A DNA stretch of 36,214 bases from Neisseria elongata subsp. elongata (GCF_900113545.1 NZ_FOPS01000017.1:1-36214); one strand, 5' to 3'; numbered from the stretch's first letter, positions 1 to 8,913 are shown. Notes: a model not told the origin generated them from the sequence alone. Program-made: numbers and translations.

Positions 1-384
1 CGCAGCAGGGAAAAATGCGGCTAAGTAGGGATGGCCGATTCGCTTCGGAAGAAAGGCCGCGCTCTTGTCTTGTAAAAGGGGGCGGCCTTTGGCTTTTACG
101 GCAAGGGAATCTCGGGTGCTGTTGCTCGGATGTGATGCGGGGTGTCGGGGGTAAGGCGTGTGGGCCTATGCTTTATGTGGTCGGTGTTGTGAAGCCGCGC
201 TGACCATATTGTGCTGACAGTAAGGGTATGGATCAAATCTGCTTTGCTTCATTCCGATGGTTGTGGCAGCTGCTTTTTAGTTGGGGAGCAATATATGATG
301 AGACCGTCTGAAAGCTTGACTCGGCTTCCAGACGGCGTTTTAGATTGTGGTCGTTCAACAGGAAAGCAGGAGAATTGAATGTAA
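1..384. other. region without a recognisable gene
   Basis: No gene is supported here. A 62-codon open frame on the plus strand (15-203) lacks a ribosome binding site and resembles nothing I know. An inverted repeat, AAAGGCCGC (52-60) and GCGGCCTTT (82-90), could be a hairpin or the terminator of a gene left of the window. A DUS-type hairpin lies at 304-342. Confidence 0.6.
304..342 (-). terminator. DUS-derived hairpin after murU
   Basis: The arms are 304-315 and 324-335, an inverted pair of the uptake sequence with one mismatch. It lies about 45 bases beyond the murU stop. A T-run follows on the plus strand, so its strength for minus-strand transcripts is uncertain. Confidence 0.5.
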
Positions 385-1074
385 TCACCAACTTGCAGCT
401 AAACAACGGGCTTCGTCTAGTCGTTCTGGTGTACCGACATCCAGCCAGAGGCCGTTGTGGTAGTGGCCGCGTACTTTTCCGGCAGTCATGGCTTCGCGCA
501 GCAGCGGGGCGAGTTTGGCTGCACGGTGCGGTGCGGTTTCGGCGAACAGTTCGCTTTTGTAAAGGCCGCAACCGCTGAAGGTCAGGCGTTCGCCGCCGCC
601 TTCGGATCGGATTAGGCCGTTTGAAAGTAGTGAGAAGTCACCGTCGGGGTTGTGCGGTGGATTTGCGGTTAGCCAGAGGTAAGCCAGGCCGTCTGAAAGC
701 AAGGTTTCGCTTTGGCGGACGGCGACGGAGAAGTCGATGTCGGTAAGGATGTCGCCGTTAATGACGAGAAAGGGATCACTGCCGAGTAGTGGCAGAGCTG
801 TTGCGATACCGCCGGCGGTTTCCAGCCCTTGGCTGCCTTCGGCAGAGTAGGCAATGTGCACGCCGTAGGCCGCACCGTCGCCAAGGGTATCTTCGATTTG
901 TTGTCCGAGCCAGGCGTGGTTGATGACGATTTCTCGGATACCGGCGGCGGCCAGGCGGCGCAAGTGCCAACCGATTAGGGGCTCGCGGCCGACTTGGAGC
1001 AGGGGCTTGGGCGTGGTATCTGTGAGCGGGCGCATCCGTTCGCCGCGTCCGGCTGCGAGTATCATGGCTTTCAT
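385..1074 (-). CDS. murU: N-acetylmuramate-1-phosphate uridylyltransferase (MurU-type)
   Basis: This 229-residue sugar-phosphate nucleotidyltransferase fits MurU, which makes UDP-MurNAc from MurNAc-1-phosphate and UTP in the cytoplasmic peptidoglycan recycling route that bypasses de novo UDP-MurNAc synthesis. The N-terminus carries the signature LAAGRGERMRPLT (residues 6-18) followed by TPKPLL, which binds the nucleotide. NGD at 107-109 supplies the metal-binding aspartate. The length matches MurU and is too short for bifunctional GlmU or RfbA-type enzymes. An AAGGA ribosome site precedes the ATG. The preceding recycling enzyme, the kinase AmgK, is encoded at 18.6-19.6 kb rather than next door. 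A mannose-1-phosphate guanylyltransferase-like role is the alternative, but the presence of AmgK supports MurU. Confidence 0.82.
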   Translation of the reverse strand: MKAMILAAGRGERMRPLTDTTPKPLLQVGREPLIGWHLRRLAAAGIREIVINHAWLGQQIEDTLGDGAAYGVHIAYSAEGSQGLETAGGIATALPLLGSDPFLVINGDILTDIDFSVAVRQSETLLSDGLAYLWLTANPPHNPDGDFSLLSNGLIRSEGGGERLTFSGCGLYKSELFAETAPHRAAKLAPLLREAMTAGKVRGHYHNGLWLDVGTPERLDEARCLAASW

Positions 1075-1181
1075 GTTAATCCTTTTTGAGCAGTTGTGTG
1101 TGGAGGCTTTTTATGCCGTTTGGGGTTTTAATCGTTCGTACGGTTTTTCTTTTTTGTTAAATAATTGTTTTAATTCTATTT

Positions 1182-1215
1182 ACAGGCCGTCTGAAAAGCT
1201 TTTCAGACGGCCTGT
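1182..1215. terminator. perfect 34-base palindrome built from two DUS
   Basis: The palindrome runs without a loop from ACAGGCCGTC to GACGGCCTGT and starts four bases after the mnmE stop. A T-run follows on the plus strand. On the minus strand it ends mnmE with no clear U-tail. The two 12-base uptake sequences make it a strong DNA-uptake site as well. Confidence 0.75.
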
Positions 1216-1218
1216 TTT

Positions 1219-2583
1219 TTATTTGCCGATGCAGAAGCGCGAGAAAATCACGCCCAGCAAATCGTCGGCGGTGAATTCGCCGGTGATTTCGCTGCACGCG
1301 TTTTGGGCGAGGCGCAGGTGTTCGGCGAAAAGCTCGATTTGGTTGTTGTCGCAGAGGGCGGCGTTTTCCAGCTCGGCTTCGGCTTCGTGTAAGGCGTTGA
1401 GGTGGCGGCTGCGGGCGAGGAACAGGCTTTCGCTTTCGCCCTGCCAGCCGACTTCCTGCAACAGCGCGTGTTTGAGCAAATCGAGACCCGCGCCGGTTTT
1501 GGCGGACAGGCTGATGACGGTGTCCGCACCGGTTTGGGCGAGGCTGTCTGAACGGACGGCGACGGGTTCGCCGGTCAGGTCGGCTTTGTTGTGGATTTCG
1601 ATTTTTTTCAAACCTTCGGGCAGGCTGTTCAAAATGGCTTGGGTTTTGGCGTTCAAGCCTTCGCGCGGGTCAATCAGAATCAGGGCGACATCGGCTTCGG
1701 AGACGGCTTTTCGGCTGCGCTCGATGCCGATTTGTTCGACCACGTCGTCGGTTTCGCGCAGGCCGGCGGTGTCGATAATGTGGACGGGCACGCCGTCGAG
1801 GGTAATTTGTTCGCGCACGGTGTCACGGGTGGTGCCGGCGATGTCGGTTACGATGGCGATGTCGTCGCCCGCCAAGGCGTTGAGCAGGCTGGATTTGCCG
1901 ACGTTGGGCGCGCCGACAAGGACGACGTTCATGCCTTCGCGCAAAATCGCGCCTTGTTCCGCGCTGGCGAGGACGGTTTTCAGACGACCTTGCAGAGCTT
2001 GGAGCTTGCCGCGCGCGTCGGCGGCTTCGAGAAAATCGATATCTTCTTCGGGGAAGTCCAGCGTGGCTTCAACCAGCATCCGCAGGGTAATAAGGTCGTC
2101 CACCAGCTCGTGTATGTGTCGGGAAAACGCGCCTTTGAGCGAACGCAACGCCATGCGGGCGGCGGACTTGCTGGAGGCGTCGATGAGGTCGGCGACGCTT
2201 TCGGCTTGGGCAAGGTCAAGTTTGTTGTTGAGGAAGGCGCGTTTGGTAAATTCGCCCGGCTCTGCCATACGCGCGCCCAGTTCGAGGCAGCGCGAGAGCA
2301 GCATGTCCATTACCACAGGGCCGCCGTGTCCCTGCAATTCAATCACGTCTTCGCCGGTAAAGCTGGCGGGTGCGGCGAAGTAGAGCAGGATGCCGTTGTC
2401 TATCGGCTGCCCGTCGCCGCCGAGAAAGTCGGTGTAAAGTGCGGTGCGCGGTTTGGGCGTTTTGCCGCCGCTGAGGGTTTGCGCCAAAGGCAGCAGGTTT
2501 TTGCCGGAAAGACGGATAACGCCGACGCCGCCGCGTCCGGGTGCGGTGGCGATGGCGGCGATGGTGGGTTGGGATGCGGACAT
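1219..2583 (-). CDS. mnmE: tRNA uridine-5-carboxymethylaminomethyl(34) synthesis GTPase MnmE
   Basis: MnmE works with MnmG to modify the wobble uridine (U34) of several tRNAs, using GTP hydrolysis and methylene-tetrahydrofolate. The protein is 454 residues, normal for the family. It has the N-terminal folate-binding domain ([18 protein letters not shown] near residue 7), a helical domain, and an inserted G domain with Walker [10 protein letters not shown] at 224-232, DTAGLRE and NKADL. The terminus FCIGK carries the conserved catalytic cysteine. The frame extends 34 codons upstream, but the chosen ATG begins at the conserved N-terminus and has a GGAA site. It lies downstream of dnaE on the same strand after a 230-base gap. 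A DUS variant, AGGTCGTCTGAA, occurs inside the gene at 1979-1990. Confidence 0.97.
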   Translation of the reverse strand: MSASQPTIAAIATAPGRGGVGVIRLSGKNLLPLAQTLSGGKTPKPRTALYTDFLGGDGQPIDNGILLYFAAPASFTGEDVIELQGHGGPVVMDMLLSRCLELGARMAEPGEFTKRAFLNNKLDLAQAESVADLIDASSKSAARMALRSLKGAFSRHIHELVDDLITLRMLVEATLDFPEEDIDFLEAADARGKLQALQGRLKTVLASAEQGAILREGMNVVLVGAPNVGKSSLLNALAGDDIAIVTDIAGTTRDTVREQITLDGVPVHIIDTAGLRETDDVVEQIGIERSRKAVSEADVALILIDPREGLNAKTQAILNSLPEGLKKIEIHNKADLTGEPVAVRSDSLAQTGADTVISLSAKTGAGLDLLKHALLQEVGWQGESESLFLARSRHLNALHEAEAELENAALCDNNQIELFAEHLRLAQNACSEITGEFTADDLLGVIFSRFCIGK

Positions 2584-2813
2584 ATGCGGTTCCGTTTCTG
2601 GGTTGGCGGATGAGAGGCCGTCTGAAAGTGCGGCTCCAACAAAGTTTGCAAGGGAAGCAGGGGTTCTGCAAAACTTATGCTGCATTTCAAATCAAATTCA
2701 GTATTTAAATCCCCGTCTTGCCCGCTGTGCGGAACAGGCAAGGCAGGCATCTTCATTTTCACCGGTCATAGCATACAGCTTTATCGGGAAGCAGGAGGCT
2801 TTTTTCAGACGGC

Positions 2814-5800
2814 CTACCAGCCGACGTTTACGCCGTATTCGCCCAACAGGTTTTGCAGTTGTTCGAACAGTGCGGCATCGGCGTTTATCTGCCAGCGGCG
2901 TTGCAGGTCCAGCTCGCCTTCGGCAGTGTCGTTGCGGTAACGGACGCGCAGGGGGATGCCTTCGCGGCCGCTGCTTCGGTGTTGCGCCAGCAGGTTCAGC
3001 AGAGATTCGATGTCATGTTCGGGGCGGCAGGTCAGGGTGAGGTTGCGGGCGAATTTTTCCCGCGCCTGCGGCAGGGTCATGACGCTGTTGGCATTGATGC
3101 GCAGCTCGCCGCCGTTGTAGTCGTTGCGGCTGATGCGGCATTCCATAATCAGAACCTGGTCTGTTTTCAGGATGTTTTTGGATTGTTCCAATAATTCACC
3201 CGCGACGATTGCTTCTGCCGAACCTTCGGTGTCTTCCAATCGGACGAAGGCCAGTTTGCCGTTTTTGCCCATGATGGTGCGGATGGCGGTGGCGAATCCG
3301 GTCACGCGAACGCTGTCCTGCGGTTTGAGTTTCGACAGTTTCTGCGGAGCGAAGCGGCGGATTTCTTCGGCAAAAGGGCCGAAAGGGTGGCCGGAAAAAT
3401 AAAAGCCGATGACGCTTTTTTCTTCCGCCAGTTTCACCGCGTCGCCCCACGGCGCGGTTTCTACCATTTCTATCGCGCAGATGGCATCTTCCGCAAAGTC
3501 AAACAGGCCGCCTTGGTTGGCATTGGCCGCCTGTTGTTCGGCGTTGCCGATGGCGAGGTCGATGTTGGCCAACAGCATGGCGCGGTTGGGATTGATGCCG
3601 TCGAACGCGCCGGCCTTAATCAGCGATTCCAGCGTGCGCTTGTTCATGTGTTCTTTGCCCACCCGTTCGCAAAAATCGAACAGGTCGCGGAAGCGGCCGT
3701 CCTGCCGTGCTTCAACGATGCTTTGCACCGCGCCTTCGCCTACGCCTTTGACTGCACCCAGCGCGTAGCGGATATGGCGTTCGCCGTCGGGGGTGAAGAG
3801 GTGGTCTGATTCGTTGATGTCGGGCGGCAGGAAGGTGATGCCGTTGGCCAGTGCGTCTTCGTAAAACAATTTGAGCTGGTCGGTGTCGGTCAGCTCGCTG
3901 GACATGGTCGCTGCCATAAATTCGGCAGGATAATGGGCTTTGAGCCATGCGGTCTGATAGGAAATCAGGGCATAGGCGGCGGCGTGGGATTTGTTGAAAC
4001 CGTAGCCGGCGAATTTTTCCATGTAGTTGAAGATTTCGTCGGATTTTTCGCGCGAAATGCCTTGTTTTGCCGCGCCTTCGGCGAAGATTTCGCGGTGTTT
4101 CACCATTTCTTCGGGCTTTTTCTTACCCATGGCGCGGCGCAGTAAGTCCGCACCGCCGAGCGAGTAGCCGCCGATAATCTGCGCCGCCTGCATCACTTGT
4201 TCCTGATACACCATAATTCCGTAAGTCGGCGCGAGGATGCCTTCGAGCAGCGGGTGGATGTATTGGAATTCCTGCCCCTTCATGCGCGCGACGAAGTCGG
4301 GAATGTTGTCCATCGGACCGGGGCGGTAGAGCGATACGAAGGCGATGAGTTCTTCAAACTTGGTGGTGTGCGCCGTTTTCAGCATTTTTTTCATGCCGGT
4401 CGATTCAAACTGGAATACGGCGGTAGTGTTCGCATCGCGGAAGATTTTGTAGGCGGCTTGGTCATCGAGCGGGATTTTGCCGACATCGACAATATCGCCG
4501 GTGGTGTTTTTGATGTTGTTCTGCGCCATTTCGATAATGGTCAGGTTGCGCAGGCCCAAAAAGTCGAACTTCACCAAACCCACGTCTTCCACGTCGCCCT
4601 TGTCGTACATGGATACGGGCGAGGCGGATTCGTCCGCCTGATACACGGGGCTGTAATCGGAAATCTTGCCCGGCGCAATCAACACGCCGCCCGCGTGCAT
4701 ACCCAGACCGCGCGTCAAATCTTCCAGCTTTTTCGCCAGCGTAATCAGTTCGTCCGCTTCTTCCGCTTCAATCAATTCCTGAATCTGCGGCTCCGCCTTC
4801 ATCGCGTCGTCCAGACCCAGAGGTTTGTTGGCTTCCAGCGGAATCAGCTTCGACAGTTTGTCGCACAGGGTAAACGGCAGCTCCAGCACGCGCCCCACGT
4901 CGCGGATTACCGCTTTGGACGACATCGTGCCGAAAGTCACAATCTGGCTCACCGCCTGAGCGCCGTATTTATCGCGCACATACTCAATCACGCGGCCGCG
5001 GTTGCTTTGGCAAAAGTCCACGTCGAAGTCAGGCATGGAAACGCGTTCAGGGTTTAAGAAACGTTCGAACAGCAGCGCATATTTCAACGGATCAAGGTCG
5101 GTAATCTTCAATGAATACGCCACCAGCGAACCCGCACCCGAACCGCGTCCCGGTCCGACCGGACAGCCGTGCGTTTTTGCCCAGTTGATAAAGTCTTGTA
5201 CGATAAGAAAATAGCCGGGGAATTTCATCTGGATGATGATGTTCAGCTCAAAATCCAGCCGCTCCTGATATTCCGGCATTTTCGCCGCCCGCTCCGCCTC
5301 GTTGGGATAAAGCTGAACCATGCGTTCCTGCAAGCCCTCGTTGGACAGTTTCACCAAATAATCATCCAGCGACAGGCCGTCCGGCGTTGGGAATAAAGGC
5401 AGGAAGTTTTGACCCAGTGTAATGTTCAGGTTGCAGCGTTTGGCGATTTCCACCGTGTTTTCCAAGGCTTCGGGCAAATCGGCGAAACGCTCCGCCATTG
5501 TTTCCGCACCGACAAAATATTGGCTCGGGGAAAATTCGCGCGGTCGTTTGCGGTCGGCCAGCGTCCAGCCTTCGGCAATGCACACCCGCGCCTCGTGCGC
5601 GAGGAAGTCTTCCGGCTCGAGGAATTGGGTCGGGTGTGTGGCCACCACGGGCAGGTTCAGCTTCCGCGCCAAGGCCGTGCTGCCTGCCACCGAACGCTCC
5701 CACTCCGGTTTTTCGGGCAGGCGTTGCAGTTCGAGGTAGAAAGCGTTTGGAAATAGGGCGGCATATTTTTCCGCCGCCGCTTCGGCCGCCGCTTCGTGGC

Positions 5801-6239
5801 CGTTCATCAGATTGAGGCCGACTTCGCCGTAATGCGCCCCCGACAGGCAGATCAAGCCTTCGTTGCCGCCTTCGCCCAGCCATGCCTGTTTCAACTGTGG
5901 CAGGCGGCCTTCTTCCTGACAGGTGAAGGCGCGGGTAAGCAGTTCGCTCAAGCGCAGATAGCCGTTGTGGTTTTTAACCAGCAAAAGGGCGCGGAAGGGT
6001 GTGTCGGGGCGGTCGGGATTTTCGATGCGCACGTCTGCGCCGATGACGGGTTTGATGCCCGCTCCGCGGCAGGCTTTGTAGAATTTCACCAGGCCGAACC
6101 CGTTCATCAGGTCGCTGATGCCGAGTGCGGGCAAGCCTTCCGCCAAGGCTTTTTTTATCAAGGCCTTCAGGCGCACCGTGCCGTCGGTGATGGAGTATTC
6201 GGAATGCAGGCGCAGCGGGATGTAAACGGGATCGGACAT
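2814..6239 (-). CDS. dnaE: DNA polymerase III alpha subunit
   Basis: This is the replicative polymerase subunit, 1141 residues, the usual length for a proteobacterial DnaE. An N-terminal PHP domain starts with PLRLHSEYSITDG. The palm holds PDFDVDF with Asp404 and Asp406 as metal ligands, preceded by the conserved GPGRGSGAGSLVAYSL segment. A helix-hairpin-helix/beta-binding region and a C-terminal OB fold follow. All parts are intact. The ribosome site is poor. A possible -10 element (TACAAT on the minus strand, 6310-6315) lies about 70 bases upstream of the start. The TAG stop is created by an abutting uptake sequence, so the 3' end reads TAG GCC GTC TGA and has a second in-frame stop three codons later. 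Confidence 0.98.
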   Translation of the reverse strand: MSDPVYIPLRLHSEYSITDGTVRLKALIKKALAEGLPALGISDLMNGFGLVKFYKACRGAGIKPVIGADVRIENPDRPDTPFRALLLVKNHNGYLRLSELLTRAFTCQEEGRLPQLKQAWLGEGGNEGLICLSGAHYGEVGLNLMNGHEAAAEAAAEKYAALFPNAFYLELQRLPEKPEWERSVAGSTALARKLNLPVVATHPTQFLEPEDFLAHEARVCIAEGWTLADRKRPREFSPSQYFVGAETMAERFADLPEALENTVEIAKRCNLNITLGQNFLPLFPTPDGLSLDDYLVKLSNEGLQERMVQLYPNEAERAAKMPEYQERLDFELNIIIQMKFPGYFLIVQDFINWAKTHGCPVGPGRGSGAGSLVAYSLKITDLDPLKYALLFERFLNPERVSMPDFDVDFCQSNRGRVIEYVRDKYGAQAVSQIVTFGTMSSKAVIRDVGRVLELPFTLCDKLSKLIPLEANKPLGLDDAMKAEPQIQELIEAEEADELITLAKKLEDLTRGLGMHAGGVLIAPGKISDYSPVYQADESASPVSMYDKGDVEDVGLVKFDFLGLRNLTIIEMAQNNIKNTTGDIVDVGKIPLDDQAAYKIFRDANTTAVFQFESTGMKKMLKTAHTTKFEELIAFVSLYRPGPMDNIPDFVARMKGQEFQYIHPLLEGILAPTYGIMVYQEQVMQAAQIIGGYSLGGADLLRRAMGKKKPEEMVKHREIFAEGAAKQGISREKSDEIFNYMEKFAGYGFNKSHAAAYALISYQTAWLKAHYPAEFMAATMSSELTDTDQLKLFYEDALANGITFLPPDINESDHLFTPDGERHIRYALGAVKGVGEGAVQSIVEARQDGRFRDLFDFCERVGKEHMNKRTLESLIKAGAFDGINPNRAMLLANIDLAIGNAEQQAANANQGGLFDFAEDAICAIEMVETAPWGDAVKLAEEKSVIGFYFSGHPFGPFAEEIRRFAPQKLSKLKPQDSVRVTGFATAIRTIMGKNGKLAFVRLEDTEGSAEAIVAGELLEQSKNILKTDQVLIMECRISRNDYNGGELRINANSVMTLPQAREKFARNLTLTCRPEHDIESLLNLLAQHRSSGREGIPLRVRYRNDTAEGELDLQRRWQINADAALFEQLQNLLGEYGVNVGW

Positions 6240-6320
6240 GGCAGGGACTTTGCGGAAAGGTTTCAGACGGCCTCCGGCGGGGCGGTCGGGCGGAACAAAT
6301 ACAGGGCGTATTGTAACAGA

Positions 6321-6365
6321 GAGGCCGTCTGAACATGCGGAAACACATTTTCAGACGGCCTTTTT
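6321..6365. terminator. DUS inverted-pair hairpin between dnaE and the arsR-type gene
   Basis: A DUS at 6322-6333 pairs with its complement at 6349-6361, followed by TTTTT on the plus strand. It lies between the end of the regulator gene (6382) and the dnaE start (6239), both on the minus strand, and probably separates the two transcripts. Confidence 0.6.
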
Positions 6366-6381
6366 GCCCGGCAGCGGCGAT

Positions 6382-6684
6382 TCAGCTTTTCGGGGCGCAA
6401 AAGAAAGAATACAGCAGCCGTACGGTGTCGTTTACCCGTGAGTCGGCAATGTAATACTGCCGCTCCCGGTGGTTGGCCTCGCAGGACACCAGCCCGGCTT
6501 CGCGCAGCAGTGCCAATTGGCTGGACATCGCCGCCTGCGGCAGTCCGGCCGCTTCGGCCAGCTCGGTTACGTTGTGCGGCCGCTCGTGCAGTTTGCATAA
6601 CACGGCCAGACGGTTCGGGTTGGCCAGCAGTTTCAGAAAAGCGGCGGCTTCTTCGTAGGGCGGTTGGTCGGCAGAGTCGGTCAT
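6382..6684 (-). CDS. ArsR-family regulator, SqrR/BigR/YgaV-like
   Basis: This 100-residue winged-helix repressor has the ArsR/SmtB pattern: LLANPNRLAVLCKL in helix 2, a recognition helix around LPQAAMSSQLALLREAGLV, and a beta-wing at NHRERQYYIAD. Of its three cysteines, Cys30 (in RLAVLCKL) and Cys96 (in LYSFFC) sit where SqrR, BigR and YgaV carry the pair that forms a polysulfide bridge. That placement is from memory of the family. Typical metal-site motifs of ArsR or SmtB are not evident. The start was set at the ATG after GAGAAA, because the longer frame runs into the rhodanese gene and reads as non-coding there. It is the last gene of a three-gene unit, so it probably autoregulates the operon. 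Confidence 0.85.
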   Translation of the reverse strand: MTDSADQPPYEEAAAFLKLLANPNRLAVLCKLHERPHNVTELAEAAGLPQAAMSSQLALLREAGLVSCEANHRERQYYIADSRVNDTVRLLYSFFCAPKS

Positions 6685-6769
6685 ATCGGTTTCTCGGCAA
6701 ATGGGGGAGGGGCGGCATTGTCGGCGATAACGGCTCCGTCGGCAACTTTCAGACGGCCTCCCCTGCCGT

Positions 6770-7291
6770 TTAACGGTTCCACGGCATGTTGGCCAACAGC
6801 CGCGCCATGCCACAGAATCCGGGCAGCCCGGCCGTCAGCAGGCCTGCGCCGACTGCCGCGTTTATCAGGTAAAACCACGGCGACACCAGCCAACCCGCCA
6901 GTACGCCGAACAGAATCAGCCCACCGGCAATGGTTTGTACCTGCCGCATGATATCGGGCGCGGCGCGGTCGGCTTCGACGGGCAGCCCGGCGGCTTTCCA
7001 TGCCTGCAAACCGCCTTCGAGGATATAGCACTCGCGCCCTCGACCGAGCTCCGCCAACACCGCTTCTGCCATTGCCGTGCGTTTGCCGCCCAAACAATAA
7101 AAAATCACGCAGGGCGCGGCGTTGTCGGGCAGTTTGCCTCGATGCTGCTCCGGCGGCAGGGACAATGCGCCGCCGATATGCCCGCCCCGATATTCCGCCC
7201 GGCTGCGGATGTCCGCCGCCAACGCGCCTTCGCGGATTTTGGCTGCCGCTTCGGCAGGGGCGATTAGCGGGAGTCGTCCGTCCTTAGTCAT
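6770..7291 (-). CDS. membrane-anchored rhodanese (YgaP-like)
   Basis: The protein is 173 residues, nearly the length of E. coli YgaP. An N-terminal rhodanese domain (1-105) carries the persulfide-forming Cys66 in the loop FYCLGGKRTAM, with DIRSRAEYRGGHIGGA earlier as the CH2A-type motif. Two hydrophobic segments follow (about 119-136 and 138-158), matching the YgaP membrane domain. It probably carries sulfane sulfur from thiosulfate or persulfide on the inner face of the cytoplasmic membrane. The start follows an AAGAAGG ribosome site, 12 bases after the preceding DUF2892 gene. Rhodanese plus ArsR regulator mirrors the E. coli ygaVP pair, which supports a role in reactive-sulfur handling. Confidence 0.9.
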   Translation of the reverse strand: MTKDGRLPLIAPAEAAAKIREGALAADIRSRAEYRGGHIGGALSLPPEQHRGKLPDNAAPCVIFYCLGGKRTAMAEAVLAELGRGRECYILEGGLQAWKAAGLPVEADRAAPDIMRQVQTIAGGLILFGVLAGWLVSPWFYLINAAVGAGLLTAGLPGFCGMARLLANMPWNR

Positions 7292-7303
7292 GGTGGGCCT
7301 TCT

Positions 7304-7498
7304 TTATTTTTTGTCAATTCGGCAGGTATTAATGCCCAATAAGCTGTACAGCACGCAGCTCCCCATCAGCGCGGTGGCCAGCGGCACGATACCCAACCAT
7401 CCCCACCAGCCGATTTGTCCCGTGGCGGCTGCCGCAATCAATGCCACACCGACAACGATGCGGATAATGCGGTCTAAATTACCCAAATTCCGTTTCAT
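7304..7498 (-). CDS. small DUF2892 (YgaP-type) inner-membrane protein
   Basis: This 64-residue protein has an N-terminal basic segment, MKRNLGNLDRIIRIVVG, and two membrane helices (about 13-29 and 32-53) ending in GINTCRIDKK. This is the DUF2892 family, the same module that forms the membrane tail of YgaP, here as a stand-alone copy ahead of the rhodanese gene. Its exact function is unknown. A dimerising or sulfur-channelling partner for the rhodanese is an inference. It has a strong AAGGAG ribosome site and is the first gene of the operon, so the promoter must lie in the AT-rich stretch 7510-7590. Confidence 0.85.
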   Translation of the reverse strand: MKRNLGNLDRIIRIVVGVALIAAAATGQIGWWGWLGIVPLATALMGSCVLYSLLGINTCRIDKK

Positions 7499-7540
7499 TT
7501 TATTGCTCCTTGTCTGAGGATGAGTTACCTAAAAATAAAT

Positions 7541-7564
7541 ACATATAATAAAAATCACATATAA
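7541..7564. promoter_or_regulatory. paired ACATATAA repeats upstream of the sulfur operon
   Basis: ACATATAA occurs at 7541-7548 and again at 7557-7564, start to start 16 bases apart, inside an AT-rich block 40-70 bases upstream of the first operon gene. The placement suits an operator for the ArsR-type regulator and overlaps the likely promoter. No binding site of this exact sequence is known to me. Confidence 0.35.
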
Positions 7565-7728
7565 GAAATAATATATCCCTAAGCAGGCTTTGTCAAACGG
7601 TTTGCGGCGGTTTGGGTTTTGCGGCAATGCTCTGTGCCCGGTTGAACGCCGTAGGAATGCGTCTTCCCAACAGAAGTCCGGTTTTCAGACGGCCTTTGAT
7701 TTTGCAGCGGACCTGTGGAAGGAGGCGT

Positions 7729-8187
7729 TTACGGTTTGTCGAGATGGGGATACAGGCCTTTGCGTCCGTCTTGACGAACCCACACCCAGTCCGGTGCGTC
7801 AAACCGCATCCCCGTGCCGTGATACAGACATTTTTGCCGGGGGTCGGGATACAGTCCGCCGCCGAGATAACCGATTTTCAGCGGCTGATGGTTGGTGCTG
7901 TGTTGTTTCAGCACCGAGGCGGCGGCCTTTGTTTGTTCCTCGGTGGGATGGTCGGGGGAACGCCCTCCCAGCCCGAATAGGTCCAAAAAAGTATTTTTAG
8001 GCGGAATGATGCGGACATGGTATATCGTACACCCGTCATTATAAAGTGTGCGGTTGGTTGTGCGGACGGTAAACTGATAGTGGCCTTGTCCGCCCGAAAT
8101 TCCGACAACTTGGGATTCGACGGCATCGCCGCCCGCATGGGCGGCCAGTGGCAACGATAGAAAAAAGGGAATGATAAGGTGGCGCAT
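7729..8187 (-). CDS. secreted protein of unknown function
   Basis: The 152-residue product begins with a clear signal peptide, MRHLIIPFFLSLPLAAHA, with cleavage probable after residue 18. The mature part has two cysteines (near NDGCTIYHV and RQKCLYHG) that could form a disulfide. I do not recognise the family. The longer frame to 8292 has no ribosome site and lacks a signal sequence at its own start, so I chose the internal ATG. That ATG also has only a weak site, and an uptake sequence lies 6 bases upstream of it. The gene stands alone between the sulfur operon and the divergent S4-protein gene. Confidence 0.7.
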   Translation of the reverse strand: MRHLIIPFFLSLPLAAHAGGDAVESQVVGISGGQGHYQFTVRTTNRTLYNDGCTIYHVRIIPPKNTFLDLFGLGGRSPDHPTEEQTKAAASVLKQHSTNHQPLKIGYLGGGLYPDPRQKCLYHGTGMRFDAPDWVWVRQDGRKGLYPHLDKP

Positions 8188-8351
8188 AAGGTTGAGGCCG
8201 TCTGAAAGCAAGGATTCCGTTGGAAAAACGGGTTTTTGCGAAGTCAAAATAAAATAAACAGAGCTGTAAGGCCGAAACGGTAGGCAGCCCATCCGTACTG
8301 CACTATTGATTACAAGAATAGCGCATTTTCAGCGATTGGGGCATCGTCGGC

Positions 8352-8403
8352 AACTTTCAGACGGCCTGAACGTTTTCCGTTAAAATAGGCCGTCTGAAAA
8401 GTT
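8352..8403. terminator. DUS inverted repeat with a -10 element in the loop
   Basis: The arms are 8352-8367 and 8387-8403, an almost perfect inverted pair. The loop contains TAAAAT (8381-8386), a plausible -10 for the S4-protein gene starting at 8437. The hairpin therefore lies across the promoter as well as between two divergent genes. Confidence 0.45.
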
Positions 8404-8436
8404 GTCAAACCGAAACATGATTCCGAAAGCCGCCTT

Positions 8437-8673
8437 ATGCATGCAACCGTTTATCTGGAAAACGAAGAATACATCGCCTTGTGCGACCTGTTGAAACTGG
8501 CCGGACTGGCCGAAAGCGGCGGACAGGCGAAGGCTGTGATTGCCGAAGGGCTGGTGTTGCGCAATGGTGCAGTCGAAACCCGCAAAACGGCGAAAATACG
8601 CGGCGGCGAAGTGATTGAGTTCGACGGCGCGGTGCTGGAGGTGCGCGATGGCTGCGACCCCGACGGCGAATAA
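8437..8673 (+). CDS. S4-domain RNA-binding protein (YbcJ-like)
   Basis: This 78-residue protein consists of a single S4 domain. The family signature AGLAESGGQAKAVIAEGLVLRNGAVETRKTAKIRGGEVIEFDG runs from about residue 22 and ends in an aspartate-rich tail. Such mini-S4 proteins (YbcJ/RlbA type) bind structured RNA, and some are linked to ribosome assembly. The substrate here is unknown. It starts the plus-strand cluster, and its 3' end overlaps the next gene by 26 bases. The ribosome site is weak, but the ATG matches the usual N-terminus of the family. Confidence 0.85.
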   Translation: MHATVYLENEEYIALCDLLKLAGLAESGGQAKAVIAEGLVLRNGAVETRKTAKIRGGEVIEFDGAVLEVRDGCDPDGE

Positions 8674-8818
8674 TGAAGCCGCGCTGCCGCCCGAAGATTG
8701 GGAGTGCTGCGGCAGCGAATGCGGCGATGCCTGCACGTTTGAAATCTACCGCCGCGAAAAGGCGGAATACGAGGCTTTGAAACGGCAGGTGCAGGCGGAT
8801 GCGCCGTCCGAGCCCTAA
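8648..8818 (+). CDS. oxidoreductase-like domain mini-protein
   Basis: This 56-residue protein has the pattern PPEDWECCGSECGDACTFEIY, matching the N-terminal oxidoreductase-like family (Oxidored-like), with cysteines at CCG, C and C that could bind metal. Its biochemical role is not established. A strong GGAGGTGCGCG site precedes ATG 8648 and decides the start, although the frame is open for 11 more codons upstream. The gene begins inside the 3' end of the S4-protein gene, so the two are probably translated together. Confidence 0.75.
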   Translation: MAATPTANNEAALPPEDWECCGSECGDACTFEIYRREKAEYEALKRQVQADAPSEP

Positions 8819-8871
8819 GCCGCCTTGTCCGCCGGTTCAATCGAACAGGGATTTTAACGCCGCCGAACCGC

Positions 8872-8913
8872 GCTTTCAGACGGCCTCCATTCCGTATGAG
8901 GCCGTCTGAAAGC
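8872..8913. terminator. DUS inverted-pair hairpin
   Basis: A perfect 16-base stem (8872-8887 with 8898-8913) encloses a 10-base loop. It lies between the Oxidored-like gene and the desaturase gene. The usual U-tail is missing on either strand, so termination may be partial. Confidence 0.6.

Noticed and set aside
15-203. A 62-codon open frame at the left edge
   Set aside because: No ribosome site, unusual cysteine- and glycine-rich composition and no family resemblance. It overlaps a hairpin.
920-2383. Long open frame antisense to murU and mnmE
   Set aside because: It is the mirror of GC-rich coding sequence. The sense genes are complete and recognisable.
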